Notes: a model not told the origin generated them from the sequence alone. Shown: positions 1 through 7,708, numbered from the stretch's first letter. The stretch: 9,306 nucleotides of DNA from Chloroflexota bacterium (GCA_016200785.1 JACQED010000036.1:1-9306); one strand, 5' to 3'. Translations and numbers: made by a program.

Positions 1-1
1 C

Positions 2-364
2 GAGGGCGACTACTCGGCGCTCGAAGTGGCAGTCGGCGACCTGTACGGCGCGTATTGCGCGATCTACGAAGAGTTTGTCCCGGCCTTCTTGAACGCACCC
101 GACCGCGAAACCGCCGCCGATGCTTTGATGGATTTGCTTCTCGAATTCAATCACATTGTCTGGCACGTCCAGATTGCCGAAGGCGCGCTCACGGCTTTGG
201 TGAAATCATTGGATCGGCACGGTGAGGTACCACCCAAGTCCGAGCGCCGCCCGGTGGCTGCCGCTGTGCGTGAACGGCGGGCAGTGTACTCGACCCGCAA
301 CGGCAAACCCAAACGCCGCTCCCCGGCCCGACGCACAGGCCGGCGGGCGGCGCGCAAGCAATGA
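2..364 (+). CDS. Hypothetical protein with basic C-terminal tail (5' end cut by window edge)
   Basis: The frame is open from the first complete codon (position 2) to a TGA at 362-364, so the true start may lie outside the window. A GTG at 26 is the first possible internal start and would give 112 aa. I do not recognise the family. The first 65 or so residues look helical and acidic/hydrophobic (segments such as LMDLLLEFNHIVWHVQIAEG). The last 35 are dense in Arg and Lys and end in RRTGRRAARKQ, a low-complexity tail of the kind seen in nucleic-acid-binding or nucleoid proteins. The tail is only suggestive, because GC-rich genomes readily encode Arg/Ala-rich ends. The stop lies 20 bp before the downstream response regulator on the same strand, so co-transcription is plausible. 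The last codons also contain a strong inverted repeat (314-352). No signal peptide or membrane segment is visible in the part present. Confidence 0.6.
   Translation, partial: EGDYSALEVAVGDLYGAYCAIYEEFVPAFLNAPDRETAADALMDLLLEFNHIVWHVQIAEGALTALVKSLDRHGEVPPKSERRPVAAAVRERRAVYSTRNGKPKRRSPARRTGRRAARKQ
314..352 (+). repeat. Strong GC-rich inverted repeat (15-bp stem, 9-nt loop) near the end of the first gene
   Basis: Arms 314-328 and 338-352 can pair over 15 positions: 13 Watson-Crick pairs, one G-U (320 with 346) and one C-C mismatch (322 with 344). The loop is 329-337. The element sits inside the coding tail of the upstream gene, 32 bp before the response-regulator start. No T-run follows it, so it is not a classical intrinsic terminator. 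It could act as an mRNA stability or processing element between the two genes. It could also be a by-product of Arg-rich GC-rich coding sequence. The pairing is seen directly; any function is inference. Confidence 0.4.
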
Positions 365-373
365 AACACTGAC

Positions 374-378
374 GGAGG
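374..378 (+). promoter_or_regulatory. Shine-Dalgarno site of the REC/GGDEF-like response regulator
   Basis: GGAGG lies six bases before the ATG at 385. This is the best ribosome-binding site in the window and fixes the start of the response regulator, whose REC domain begins a few residues in. Confidence 0.75.
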
Positions 379-384
379 CACGCC

Positions 385-1284
385 ATGTCAAAAGGCCGCA
401 TTCTCGTAGTGGAAGACGATTTCGATATCTCCAACATGCTGCGCATCTACTTCACCGGGCAGGACTTCGAGGTGAACGTCGCCCCGCGCGGCGGCGATGC
501 GCTGGCCCTCACCCGGCAAAGCCTGCCCCACCTCATCGTCCTCGACATCATGTTGCCCGACATGGACGGTTACACCGTCTGCCGGGAACTGCGGACGACC
601 ACGCGCACCTCGCACATCCCGATCATCTTCCTCACCCAGAAGGACGAACGCTCCGACAAGATCGCCGGCCTGGAACTGGGCGCCGACGATTACATCACCA
701 AGCCCTTCGACATCGAGGAACTCAAACTGCGCGTGCAGAACACCATCCAGCGCTCGGAGCGCGAAAACCTGCGCGACCCGCGCTCGGGCCTGCCCGCCGG
801 CCGCCTGATCGAGGAACAACTGCGCCGCCTGATGCGCGCCGACAGCTGGGCTTTCGTTGACATCCGCCTGAGCCACTTCGAGCAATTCAAAGAGGTGTAC
901 GGCTTCGTCGCCGGCGACGAGGTGCTGCGTTTCGCCACCATGCTCATCGGCGAAGTGATCGATCAACTCGGCACCGCCAATGATTTTATCGGCCACCCCG
1001 GCGGCGATAACTTCGTCGTCATCACCACCGCCTCCGCCGCCAGCGACATCCGCGAGCGCCTGATCCAGCGTTTCAACGAGGAAGTTCAGACCCATTACTC
1101 CTTCATCGACCGTGACCGGGGCTACATCCTGGCGCGCGGCAGCGACGGCGCCGACCGCAAAGTCCCGCTCATGAGCCTCCACGTCGGCTACGTATCCGCC
1201 GAAACGCACACCTTCTCCGACATTCGCGAGATCACCGAAATGGCCGCCGAAGATCGCCGGCGGCGGCATGAAGGCGGCGCATAA
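385..1284 (+). CDS. Response regulator, REC plus degenerate GGDEF-like domain
   Basis: This 299-aa cytoplasmic protein has a canonical receiver at about residues 5-122. The acidic pair is D11/D12, the phospho-acceptor is D54 (in VLDIMLPDMDG), the switch Thr is T84 and the conserved Lys is K106 (in YITKPFD). Residues about 131-292 follow the order of a GGDEF domain: DPRSGLPAGR in place of DPLTGLPNR, then YGFVAGDEVL in place of YGHxxGDEVL, then GGDNF at 206-210 in place of GGDEF. The signature Glu is Asn. By alignment with PleD-type cyclases, the metal-binding Asp of DxD is R161 and the guanine-contacting Asn is K169. Diguanylate cyclase activity is therefore unlikely. The domain may bind a nucleotide or partner, or act only as a scaffold. 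GGAGG six bases upstream supports the start. The gene precedes a giant sensor kinase on the same strand, its likely phosphodonor. The REC assignment is near certain, the GGDEF-like relationship probable, and loss of activity is inferred. Confidence 0.93.
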   Translation: MSKGRILVVEDDFDISNMLRIYFTGQDFEVNVAPRGGDALALTRQSLPHLIVLDIMLPDMDGYTVCRELRTTTRTSHIPIIFLTQKDERSDKIAGLELGADDYITKPFDIEELKLRVQNTIQRSERENLRDPRSGLPAGRLIEEQLRRLMRADSWAFVDIRLSHFEQFKEVYGFVAGDEVLRFATMLIGEVIDQLGTANDFIGHPGGDNFVVITTASAASDIRERLIQRFNEEVQTHYSFIDRDRGYILARGSDGADRKVPLMSLHVGYVSAETHTFSDIREITEMAAEDRRRRHEGGA

Positions 1285-1286
1285 AA

Positions 1287-1366
1287 GTGGCGAGCGGTGG
1301 GTGACGAGTGGCGCGACGCGCGCCACCCGGCACGCGCCACCCGACACGCGGCACGCGGCACGCGAC
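1287..1366 (+). repeat. Palindromic array of 7-bp units between response regulator and kinase
   Basis: After the TAA at 1282-1284 the DNA reads in sevens: GTGGCGA, GCGGTGG, GTGACGA, GTGGCGC, GACGCGC, GCCACCC, GGCACGC, GCCACCC, GACACGC, GGCACGC, GGCACGC, then GAC before the ATG at 1367. The left half is G-rich (GTGRCGA type) and the right half is its approximate reverse complement. Arms 1287-1315 and 1319-1347 match at 22 of 29 positions, with a perfect 8-bp core (1308-1315 with 1319-1326) around a 3-nt loop. Heptameric short tandem repeats occur between genes in cyanobacteria (STRR elements), and similar-looking elements are, from memory, common in Chloroflexota. No stop interrupts the kinase frame here, so gene callers may translate it as protein. 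Confidence 0.75.
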
Positions 1367-4300
1367 ATGGGCGACATCACTCCGCTTCCCTTCGCCATCG
1401 CCGCCATCATTGTCGGCGGCGGCCTGCTTCTATTGGCCTGGGGTGTTGCGCGCTGGGCGGCTTCGCGTCGCCCGCCGGATGTCGCGCCGTCGCGTTCGTC
1501 GCTCCCCGTTCAACTGCGTTCGCTCGACGACGCCGTCCTCGTCGCCCGTACCGGCGGGCAGGTTCTCTTCGTCAACGACCGCGCCCGGCAATTGTTCGGC
1601 CTCAACGGCGGCGAACCCGATCTGATGCTGATGGCCCGGCAGGCGGACCCGCCGGAGTCATTCCTCGAACTTTTCGCCGCCGAAGGCCAGGCCACCCTCG
1701 AAGTTCAGACGACCGGGCCGGCGGCCTCGACCCACCGCGTACAGGCCACCTCCCATCGCTTCCCTCTCGACGACGGCCTGCGCTTCGTCGTCGTCTTGCG
1801 CGAGACTGGCCTCGTGCCGCGCCTCACGCCCGAGGACGAGCGCGCCGCCGCCGCCGTGGACGCCATTGCCGAAATCGGGCAGGCCATCTCCGCCAGCCTC
1901 GACCTCGAGGCCACCGTCAGCGCCATTCTGGCCAGCCTGGAGCGCGTCGTGCCATACGACGTGGGCGAGATCAACCTTTGGGAACCGGAAAACAACTGGC
2001 TCCACACGGGCGGGCGGCGCGGCAATCACGATTACGTTATCGCACTCGAAACGCTGGGCAGTGTCTGCCGCATCGACGAGGGGTATTCCGGCTGGCTCAT
2101 CCGCCATCGCCGCCCGCTGCTCATCCCGGATGTGAAACAGCGCGCCGACATCCGTCCGAAAGTCAGCCCCGACGCGGTGGCCCTCGGCGGTTACCTGGGC
2201 GTGCCGCTTCGCTCCGCCGACACATTCATCGGCACGATCGAACTGCTCAGCTTGCAGTCGAATTCGTTCGACGACTCTCATCTGCGACTGCTGGGCACGC
2301 TCGCCGGCCAGGCCGCTATTGCCATTCAAAACGCTCAACTCTTCGAAGCCCAGCAACAACGGGTGGACGAACTTTCGGGGTTGGCCGAGGTCGCGCAGGC
2401 CATCGGCGCGATCACCGATCCGCAGGAGATGTACGGCCGCCTGACCGAGCGCATGGCCAACCTCATGCGCGTTGCGATGTGCGGCTTCCTGCTCTACGAC
2501 GAACGCGCCGAGGCGCTGGTGGGCCAACTGCCGTTCTACGGCGTGCCCGACGCCTTCGCCGCGCTTTATCGGATTCAGGCGCCGCCCGGCGGCCCGGCCG
2601 ATCGATTGTGGCGCGACGCCGATTACTGGCTGTCGAACGATGTGTTGAATGAGCCTCTCGTCGGAGAAATCGGCCTGCTCGATCTGGCCACCTCGCTCGG
2701 CGTCCGGCAAGCGTTGATCGTGCCGCTCTTGCTCGGCGGCCGGCGGCTGGGCGCGGTGCAGGCGTCCAATAAGCCGGCAGGCCAGGCCTTCGAAGAGAGC
2801 GATGTGCGCCTGCTCTCGATTCTCGCCGGGCAGGCCGCCGCGCAGATTGACAACGCCCGCCTCGTGCGCGAGGCGCGCATCCGCGCCGAACGGGCCGAGG
2901 GCCTGCGCCGCCTCTCGACCATCGTCGGCTCCGCCGCGCCGCTGGACGACATCCTGCGCCAGGCTCTCGAAGAGGCCTCGCGGTTACTCGGCGCGGAGAT
3001 GGTCGCGCTCATGCTGATCGACGAATCGCGCGACGAGTTGTATGCTCATCCCGCGTCGTTCGGCGTGCCGCAGGAATTCTTCGCCACCGCGCGCATCGCG
3101 ATGACCGACCCGCTGTTTCGCGGCGCGGTCGCCCGCACGCGCCGACCGTTCCTCACCAACCAGGGCCGGACCGACGAGCGCATTCACCCGAATTACCGTC
3201 CTCTGATCCAGCATCTGGGACTCAACAGCGGCCTCGATGTGCCGCTGGTGGTGCAGGGGCGGGACATCGGCGGATTGATCGTCGGCACGCGCCGCGAGCA
3301 GGCCTACGGCCCGGCCGACACCGAACTACTGATCACCATCGCCGGTCAGATCGCCTCGGCCATCGAGCGATCGCGGCTGGCCGCCGCCACCGACGAGAAC
3401 CTCAATCGCCGCGTCGAAGAACTCACGGCCATCGCCCGCATCAGTCGTCAGTTGAACGAGACGCTCGATCTCGACCGCATCCTGACCGCCGTCCACGACG
3501 AAGCCCTGCGCGCCACGCAGGCCGATTACGCCACCATCGCTCTGCTCGACCTCACCGGAATTGCGACGGTGGCCGTTCAGCCGGAGACACCGCGCGTCAT
3601 GAAGCGCATCGGCGTCCCCCATCCGGCAGAGACGGAGAGCGGACTCTCCTCGACCGAGGCCGAAGCCATCCGCAGCCGCCAGATGCGAGACGAGCCGGAA
3701 CTGCCCGACGGGAGCGACCGCTTGGCGCCCGACGCGGGCTCGGCCCTGCACGTCCCGATCGTCTATCAGGAAAATGTCGTCGGCCTCATTCACCTCGAAA
3801 GCCGAAGCCCGCACGCTTTCGATCACACCGTGGCCGACTTCGTGCGGGCGCTGGCCGATCAGGCGGCCATCGCCGTCGGCAACGCCCAGCGTTATCAAGA
3901 GCAGTTTGCCCGGGGCGAACTGCTGCGCCGCCGCGCCGACCAGATGTCGCAACTCTTCCAGATTTCGCGCGCGGTACGATTCGATCGGCCGCTGGCCGAG
4001 AACCTCGAAGCGATCGCCTTCGGCATTCAAGAAGCGATTGGCTTCGACGTGGTGATCGTGAGTCTGCTCGACGGCGCCAGCGGCGAGCTGACGGCGGTGG
4101 CCGCCGCCGGACTGCCGCTGGCCGCCTTCGACAAAATGAAAAGGATCGCCCAGCCCTGGGAAGTGATCGAAGCCCAACTGCGCGCCGATTATCGCATCAG
4201 CCAATCGTACTTCATTCCGCACCGGCGGCGCGTCGCGACCGGCAGACTGCCGCCGCTGCCCCGCCCCGGAACTGCGCCGGCCTGGCAACGCGACGACTTG

Positions 4301-7300
4301 CTGTACGTGCCCTTGCGCGGCGCGGCCGGCGAAGTGGTCGGCCTGCTGCGGCTCGACGAGCCGCGCAACGGGCAGGCCCCCGATCGCCCGACGATCGAAA
4401 CGCTGGAGATCTTCGCCAACCAGGCCGTGATCGCCATCGAGAGCGCGAGGCTGTACCAGACTGCCGAAGCGCGCGCTGCCGAACTCGCCCGCCGCCTGGC
4501 CGAACTCAACCTGCGCACGCACCGCCTGCTCTCGCTGAACCACGTCGCCGAAGCGTTGGGCAGCGCGCGGGATCCCGAGAGCCTGGTGCGGATCGTCGCC
4601 GAAGCGATCAGCGGCGAAATGCAGATGGATGCCTGCCTGATCGCGTTGAGCGATTCCGCGCCCGGCGCGCTGAGGATCGCGGCCGCCGCCGGCTACGTCG
4701 TGCCGGCCGGCGCCGATCTCTCGCCGCTGTTAGGCCCGGACAACCCGCTGGCCCGGACCATCGAAGGGTATTCGCCTCTCTTGATCCGCGACGTGGGGCA
4801 GAGTCAGTGGGCAGACGACGCGCTGATCATGGGCCTCGCCCTGCGCGCGTTCGTCTGCGTTCCGATCCTATTGGGTGGGCGGCCCGCCGGCGCGTTATTC
4901 GTCGCCAGCCGGCAGATCGTCAGTTTCGACGATCAGGACCTTGACTTGTTCAACGTCCTCGCCAGCCAGGTCGGCGTCTCGCTCGAAAATGTCGAGCTAT
5001 ACGCCGAAACTCAGCGCCGCTTGAAGGAGCAGACCCTGCTCTATGAAATCGGCGCGGTTCTATCGCGGCTGTCTGACCCGCAGACGACGCTGAAGACGAT
5101 CGCCGAACGGCTGGCGGGCGCGCTCGCCGCCGAGGCCTGCGTCGTCTCGGACTACGACGAGGCCGGCCAGACGGTGAAGGCGCTGGCGATCTTCGACCCC
5201 GCCGCCAAGGCCTCGTTCACCGGCGGCCTGCCATTTCGGCTGACCGACTACCCGGCGACTGCGCGCCTTCTCGACTCCAAAGGAAGCCGCCAGCCGCTGA
5301 TCGTTCACGCCGAAGATCCGCAGGCCGATCCGCACGAAGCCGCGCTTTTGCGCGAACTGGGCTTTGGCACTCTGCTGGCCGTTCCGATGATCTCGGCCGA
5401 TCGGGTGGTGGGCCTGATCGAACTTTACGATACCGATCGGCGCGGCTTCACCGCCGAAGAGATGCGCCTCGCGCAAGTGCTGGCCAATCAGGCGGGCGTG
5501 GCCTACGAGTCGGCGCGCCTCGAGGCCGCTATGCGCGAACGTGCGGCCCAACTCGGCGCTCTGGCCGACGTGTCGCACGTCGTCTCCTCGACGCTCCACG
5601 CCGACGAACTGATCGGGATGGTGCTCGATCGCCTGGCTCAGGTGATCGCCTGCGACAACGCGAGCCTGTGGCTCAAGCAGGGCGAACAGGTGGAAGTGGC
5701 GGCGGCGCGCGGCCTGCCGGAAGATGCCGGCGTGGTGGGGCAAATTCTGGAAGGCGCCGACCTCGCGCTGTTCGGCGAAATCGCCGCCGCCGGCCGCGCC
5801 GTCGTCGTGCCCGACTGGACGACCGATGCGCGCTTCCCGACGGGCCTCGTGCGCCGGTTCCGCTCGTGGCTCGGCGTGCCGCTTATCAGCAAAGGCGACC
5901 TGCTGGGCGCGCTGGCGCTCGGCAAAGCCGAGACAGGCTTCTACGGCGCGCTGCACGGCGAACTCGCGTCGGCTTTCGCCGATCAGGTCGCCGTCTCGCT
6001 CGACAATGCGCGGCTGTACGATCAGGCCCGCCGCTTCACCGAACAGTTGGAACAGACGGTGGCCGAGCGCACGCGCGCGCTATCGCTCGAACGCGATCGC
6101 GTGGGAACGCTTCTGCGGATCACGAACGAATTGTCGGCCAGCCTCGACCTCGACCGCGTGTTGCAGCGCGCGCTCACCCTGGTCAACGACGTCGTGAACG
6201 CGACGCAGGGTTCGATCTTCCTGATCGATCCGCAGTCCGACAAACTCATCTATCGGGCCGCGATTGGCCGGCTGCAGGCGCTGCCGTCGGGCGGCCAACC
6301 CACGCCCTTCACGCGCAACGAGGGTCTGGCGGGCTGGGTCATCAAGCGCCGCACGCCGGTGGTGATCGACGATCTGGAAACGGACCCGCGCTGGATCGCC
6401 GGATTCAGCGGCCGCATACATCGCTCTGCGCTCGCGGCCCCGCTCGTCGCCAGCGAGGACGCGCTGGGCGCGATCATGTTCTTCGATTCCGAGCCGAACG
6501 CGTTCAACGAAGATCAACTATCTCTCGTCTCCGCCGCCGCCGCGCAAGTTGCATCGGCCATCAACAACGCCGAGCTCTACCGATTGATCCGCGATCAGGC
6601 CGAGCGGCTGGGCGGGATGTTGCGCGGCCAGCAGGTGGAGGCTTCAAAGAATCGGGCCATCCTCGAAGCCATCGCCGACGGCGTGATGGTGGCCGACGCC
6701 GAAGGGAAGATCGTTCTGTTCAACGCCGCCGCCGAGCGCATCCTGGGCCTGGCGCGCGATCAGGTCACGGGCAAACCGGCGACCGACTTCGTCGGGCTGT
6801 ATGGCGCGGCCGGCCGGGCGTGGGTGCGCGCGATTGAGCGCTGGAGTTCCGCCTCCGGCGAGTATCACCCCGGCGACTATCTGGCCGAACGCTTCGAACT
6901 TGAGAATCAGCGCGTGGTGTCGGTTCACGTGGCCCCGGTCACCTGGAACGACGACTATCTTGGCTCGGTGTCGCTGTTCCGCGACATCACGCGCGACGTG
7001 GAAGTGGATCGACTCAAGACCGAGTTCGTCACGACCGCCAGCCACGAACTGCGCACGCCGCTGACGCCGATCAAGGGTTACGTGGATGCGATGATGGTCG
7101 GCATGGCCGGCCCGCTGTCATCGGAGCAGACTCGGCTGATGGGCATCATCAAGACCAACATCGACCGCCTGAGCGTGCTGGTGGGCGAACTGCTCGAAAT
7201 CTCGCGCATCGAGTCCGGCAGGACTGAACTGCACCTGGAACCGATCGAGATTGGCGGAGTGGTCGAGGAAGTCGTCGCCGGGCTGAACGGCAGAATCAAG

Positions 7301-7708
7301 CAGGAAAACAAGCCGATGACGATCGAAGTCAACGTGCCACCCGGCCTGCCGCCGGCATTGGCCGACCGGGATCGCATCGTGCAAATCATGACCAACCTGG
7401 CGCACAATGCTTTCAATTACACGCCGGCCGGGGGGACGATCATCTTTATCGCCCGCCAACAACCCGGCGCGCTGCAGGTGAGTGTACGCGACACGGGCAT
7501 CGGCATCGCTCCGGAAAACCTGGCCCGGGTCTTCGATCGTTTTTTTCGCGGCGAGGACGCGCTCGTGCTGGCTGCGTCGGGCACCGGGCTGGGACTCTCC
7601 ATCGTGCGGCATCTGGTGGAGTTGCACGACGGCCGACTGTGGGCCGAGAGCGACGGGCCGGGCAAAGGCAGCACCTTCAGTTTCATCCTGCCGTTTGCAA
7701 AAACATAA
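1367..7708 (+). CDS. Giant sensor histidine kinase: TM, PAS, nine GAF domains, PAS, HisKA, HATPase_c
   Basis: This 2113-aa kinase probably senses several cues and phosphorylates the adjacent receivers. Numbering is from the ATG at 1367. One hydrophobic helix (about 6-30, FAIAAIIVGGGLLLLAWGVA) is followed by Arg-rich residues, so the rest should be cytoplasmic. A PAS-like domain lies at about 45-148. Nine GAF domains follow at about 172-325, 352-498, 525-668, 705-842, 875-1030, 1070-1212, 1242-1385, 1412-1552 and 1595-1738. Each ends in a helix of the form QxxxAIxNAxLY. A second PAS lies at 1762-1878. HisKA contains SHELRTPLTPIKGY with phospho-acceptor H1893. HATPase_c shows an N box (LAHNAFNYTP, N2014), G1 DTGIGI (D2042), FDRFFRG and G2 GTGLGL (2072), so the kinase core looks intact. 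No bilin-type Cys motif or cGMP NKxDE motif was seen, so ligands are unknown. The alternative ATG at 1268 overlaps the upstream gene by 17 bp and adds 33 residues, mostly repeat-encoded. I prefer 1367 because it directly precedes the membrane helix, although neither start has a good Shine-Dalgarno site. Confidence 0.93.
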   Translation: MGDITPLPFAIAAIIVGGGLLLLAWGVARWAASRRPPDVAPSRSSLPVQLRSLDDAVLVARTGGQVLFVNDRARQLFGLNGGEPDLMLMARQADPPESFLELFAAEGQATLEVQTTGPAASTHRVQATSHRFPLDDGLRFVVVLRETGLVPRLTPEDERAAAAVDAIAEIGQAISASLDLEATVSAILASLERVVPYDVGEINLWEPENNWLHTGGRRGNHDYVIALETLGSVCRIDEGYSGWLIRHRRPLLIPDVKQRADIRPKVSPDAVALGGYLGVPLRSADTFIGTIELLSLQSNSFDDSHLRLLGTLAGQAAIAIQNAQLFEAQQQRVDELSGLAEVAQAIGAITDPQEMYGRLTERMANLMRVAMCGFLLYDERAEALVGQLPFYGVPDAFAALYRIQAPPGGPADRLWRDADYWLSNDVLNEPLVGEIGLLDLATSLGVRQALIVPLLLGGRRLGAVQASNKPAGQAFEESDVRLLSILAGQAAAQIDNARLVREARIRAERAEGLRRLSTIVGSAAPLDDILRQALEEASRLLGAEMVALMLIDESRDELYAHPASFGVPQEFFATARIAMTDPLFRGAVARTRRPFLTNQGRTDERIHPNYRPLIQHLGLNSGLDVPLVVQGRDIGGLIVGTRREQAYGPADTELLITIAGQIASAIERSRLAAATDENLNRRVEELTAIARISRQLNETLDLDRILTAVHDEALRATQADYATIALLDLTGIATVAVQPETPRVMKRIGVPHPAETESGLSSTEAEAIRSRQMRDEPELPDGSDRLAPDAGSALHVPIVYQENVVGLIHLESRSPHAFDHTVADFVRALADQAAIAVGNAQRYQEQFARGELLRRRADQMSQLFQISRAVRFDRPLAENLEAIAFGIQEAIGFDVVIVSLLDGASGELTAVAAAGLPLAAFDKMKRIAQPWEVIEAQLRADYRISQSYFIPHRRRVATGRLPPLPRPGTAPAWQRDDLLYVPLRGAAGEVVGLLRLDEPRNGQAPDRPTIETLEIFANQAVIAIESARLYQTAEARAAELARRLAELNLRTHRLLSLNHVAEALGSARDPESLVRIVAEAISGEMQMDACLIALSDSAPGALRIAAAAGYVVPAGADLSPLLGPDNPLARTIEGYSPLLIRDVGQSQWADDALIMGLALRAFVCVPILLGGRPAGALFVASRQIVSFDDQDLDLFNVLASQVGVSLENVELYAETQRRLKEQTLLYEIGAVLSRLSDPQTTLKTIAERLAGALAAEACVVSDYDEAGQTVKALAIFDPAAKASFTGGLPFRLTDYPATARLLDSKGSRQPLIVHAEDPQADPHEAALLRELGFGTLLAVPMISADRVVGLIELYDTDRRGFTAEEMRLAQVLANQAGVAYESARLEAAMRERAAQLGALADVSHVVSSTLHADELIGMVLDRLAQVIACDNASLWLKQGEQVEVAAARGLPEDAGVVGQILEGADLALFGEIAAAGRAVVVPDWTTDARFPTGLVRRFRSWLGVPLISKGDLLGALALGKAETGFYGALHGELASAFADQVAVSLDNARLYDQARRFTEQLEQTVAERTRALSLERDRVGTLLRITNELSASLDLDRVLQRALTLVNDVVNATQGSIFLIDPQSDKLIYRAAIGRLQALPSGGQPTPFTRNEGLAGWVIKRRTPVVIDDLETDPRWIAGFSGRIHRSALAAPLVASEDALGAIMFFDSEPNAFNEDQLSLVSAAAAQVASAINNAELYRLIRDQAERLGGMLRGQQVEASKNRAILEAIADGVMVADAEGKIVLFNAAAERILGLARDQVTGKPATDFVGLYGAAGRAWVRAIERWSSASGEYHPGDYLAERFELENQRVVSVHVAPVTWNDDYLGSVSLFRDITRDVEVDRLKTEFVTTASHELRTPLTPIKGYVDAMMVGMAGPLSSEQTRLMGIIKTNIDRLSVLVGELLEISRIESGRTELHLEPIEIGGVVEEVVAGLNGRIKQENKPMTIEVNVPPGLPPALADRDRIVQIMTNLAHNAFNYTPAGGTIIFIARQQPGALQVSVRDTGIGIAPENLARVFDRFFRGEDALVLAASGTGLGLSIVRHLVELHDGRLWAESDGPGKGSTFSFILPFAKT
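1880..6590 (+). repeat. Nine-fold protein-level tandem repeat of GAF domain plus helical linker
   Basis: The recurrent end-of-GAF helix starts with a Gln codon at 2309, 2831, 3347, 3860, 4421, 4967, 5489, 5984 and 6545. The spacing is 495-561 nt, averaging about 530 nt (about 176 aa). Examples are QAAIAIQNAQLFE, QAVIAIESARLYQ and QVASAINNAELYR. Each copy is followed by an amphipathic charged stretch (such as RRADQMSQLFQISRAV or AELARRLAELNLRTHRLL) that leads into the next domain. Copies are clearly homologous but strongly diverged, so this is an old modular array rather than a recent DNA duplication. Confidence 0.85.

Noticed and set aside
1287..1366. Heptamer array considered as a CRISPR array or operator cluster
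   Set aside because: Units are 7 bp with no spacers and are degenerate and palindromic overall. This fits a short-tandem-repeat element, not CRISPR.
388..1410. 340-codon open frame on the minus strand opposite the response regulator
   Set aside because: The plus strand encodes an unmistakable REC domain with all catalytic residues. The antisense frame is kept open by GC-rich codon bias and its product is low-complexity Ala/Gly/Val/Asp sequence.
1297..2652. 451-codon open frame on the plus strand in a second frame over the kinase start
   Set aside because: Its product is Arg/Ala/Gly/His-rich without domain features, while the overlapping kinase frame shows PAS and GAF domains throughout.
3326..4543. 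Long minus-strand open frames opposite the kinase (also 1658-2710, 5060-5956 and 7118-7942)
   Set aside because: All lie opposite well-supported GAF, PAS or kinase-core coding sequence and give no recognisable protein. They are typical shadows in high-GC genes.
1367..6590. GAF domains considered as phytochrome-type bilin or cyclic-nucleotide sensors
   Set aside because: Scattered Cys residues exist in several copies, but none lies in a bilin-attachment context, and no NKxDE motif was found. No ligand can be assigned.
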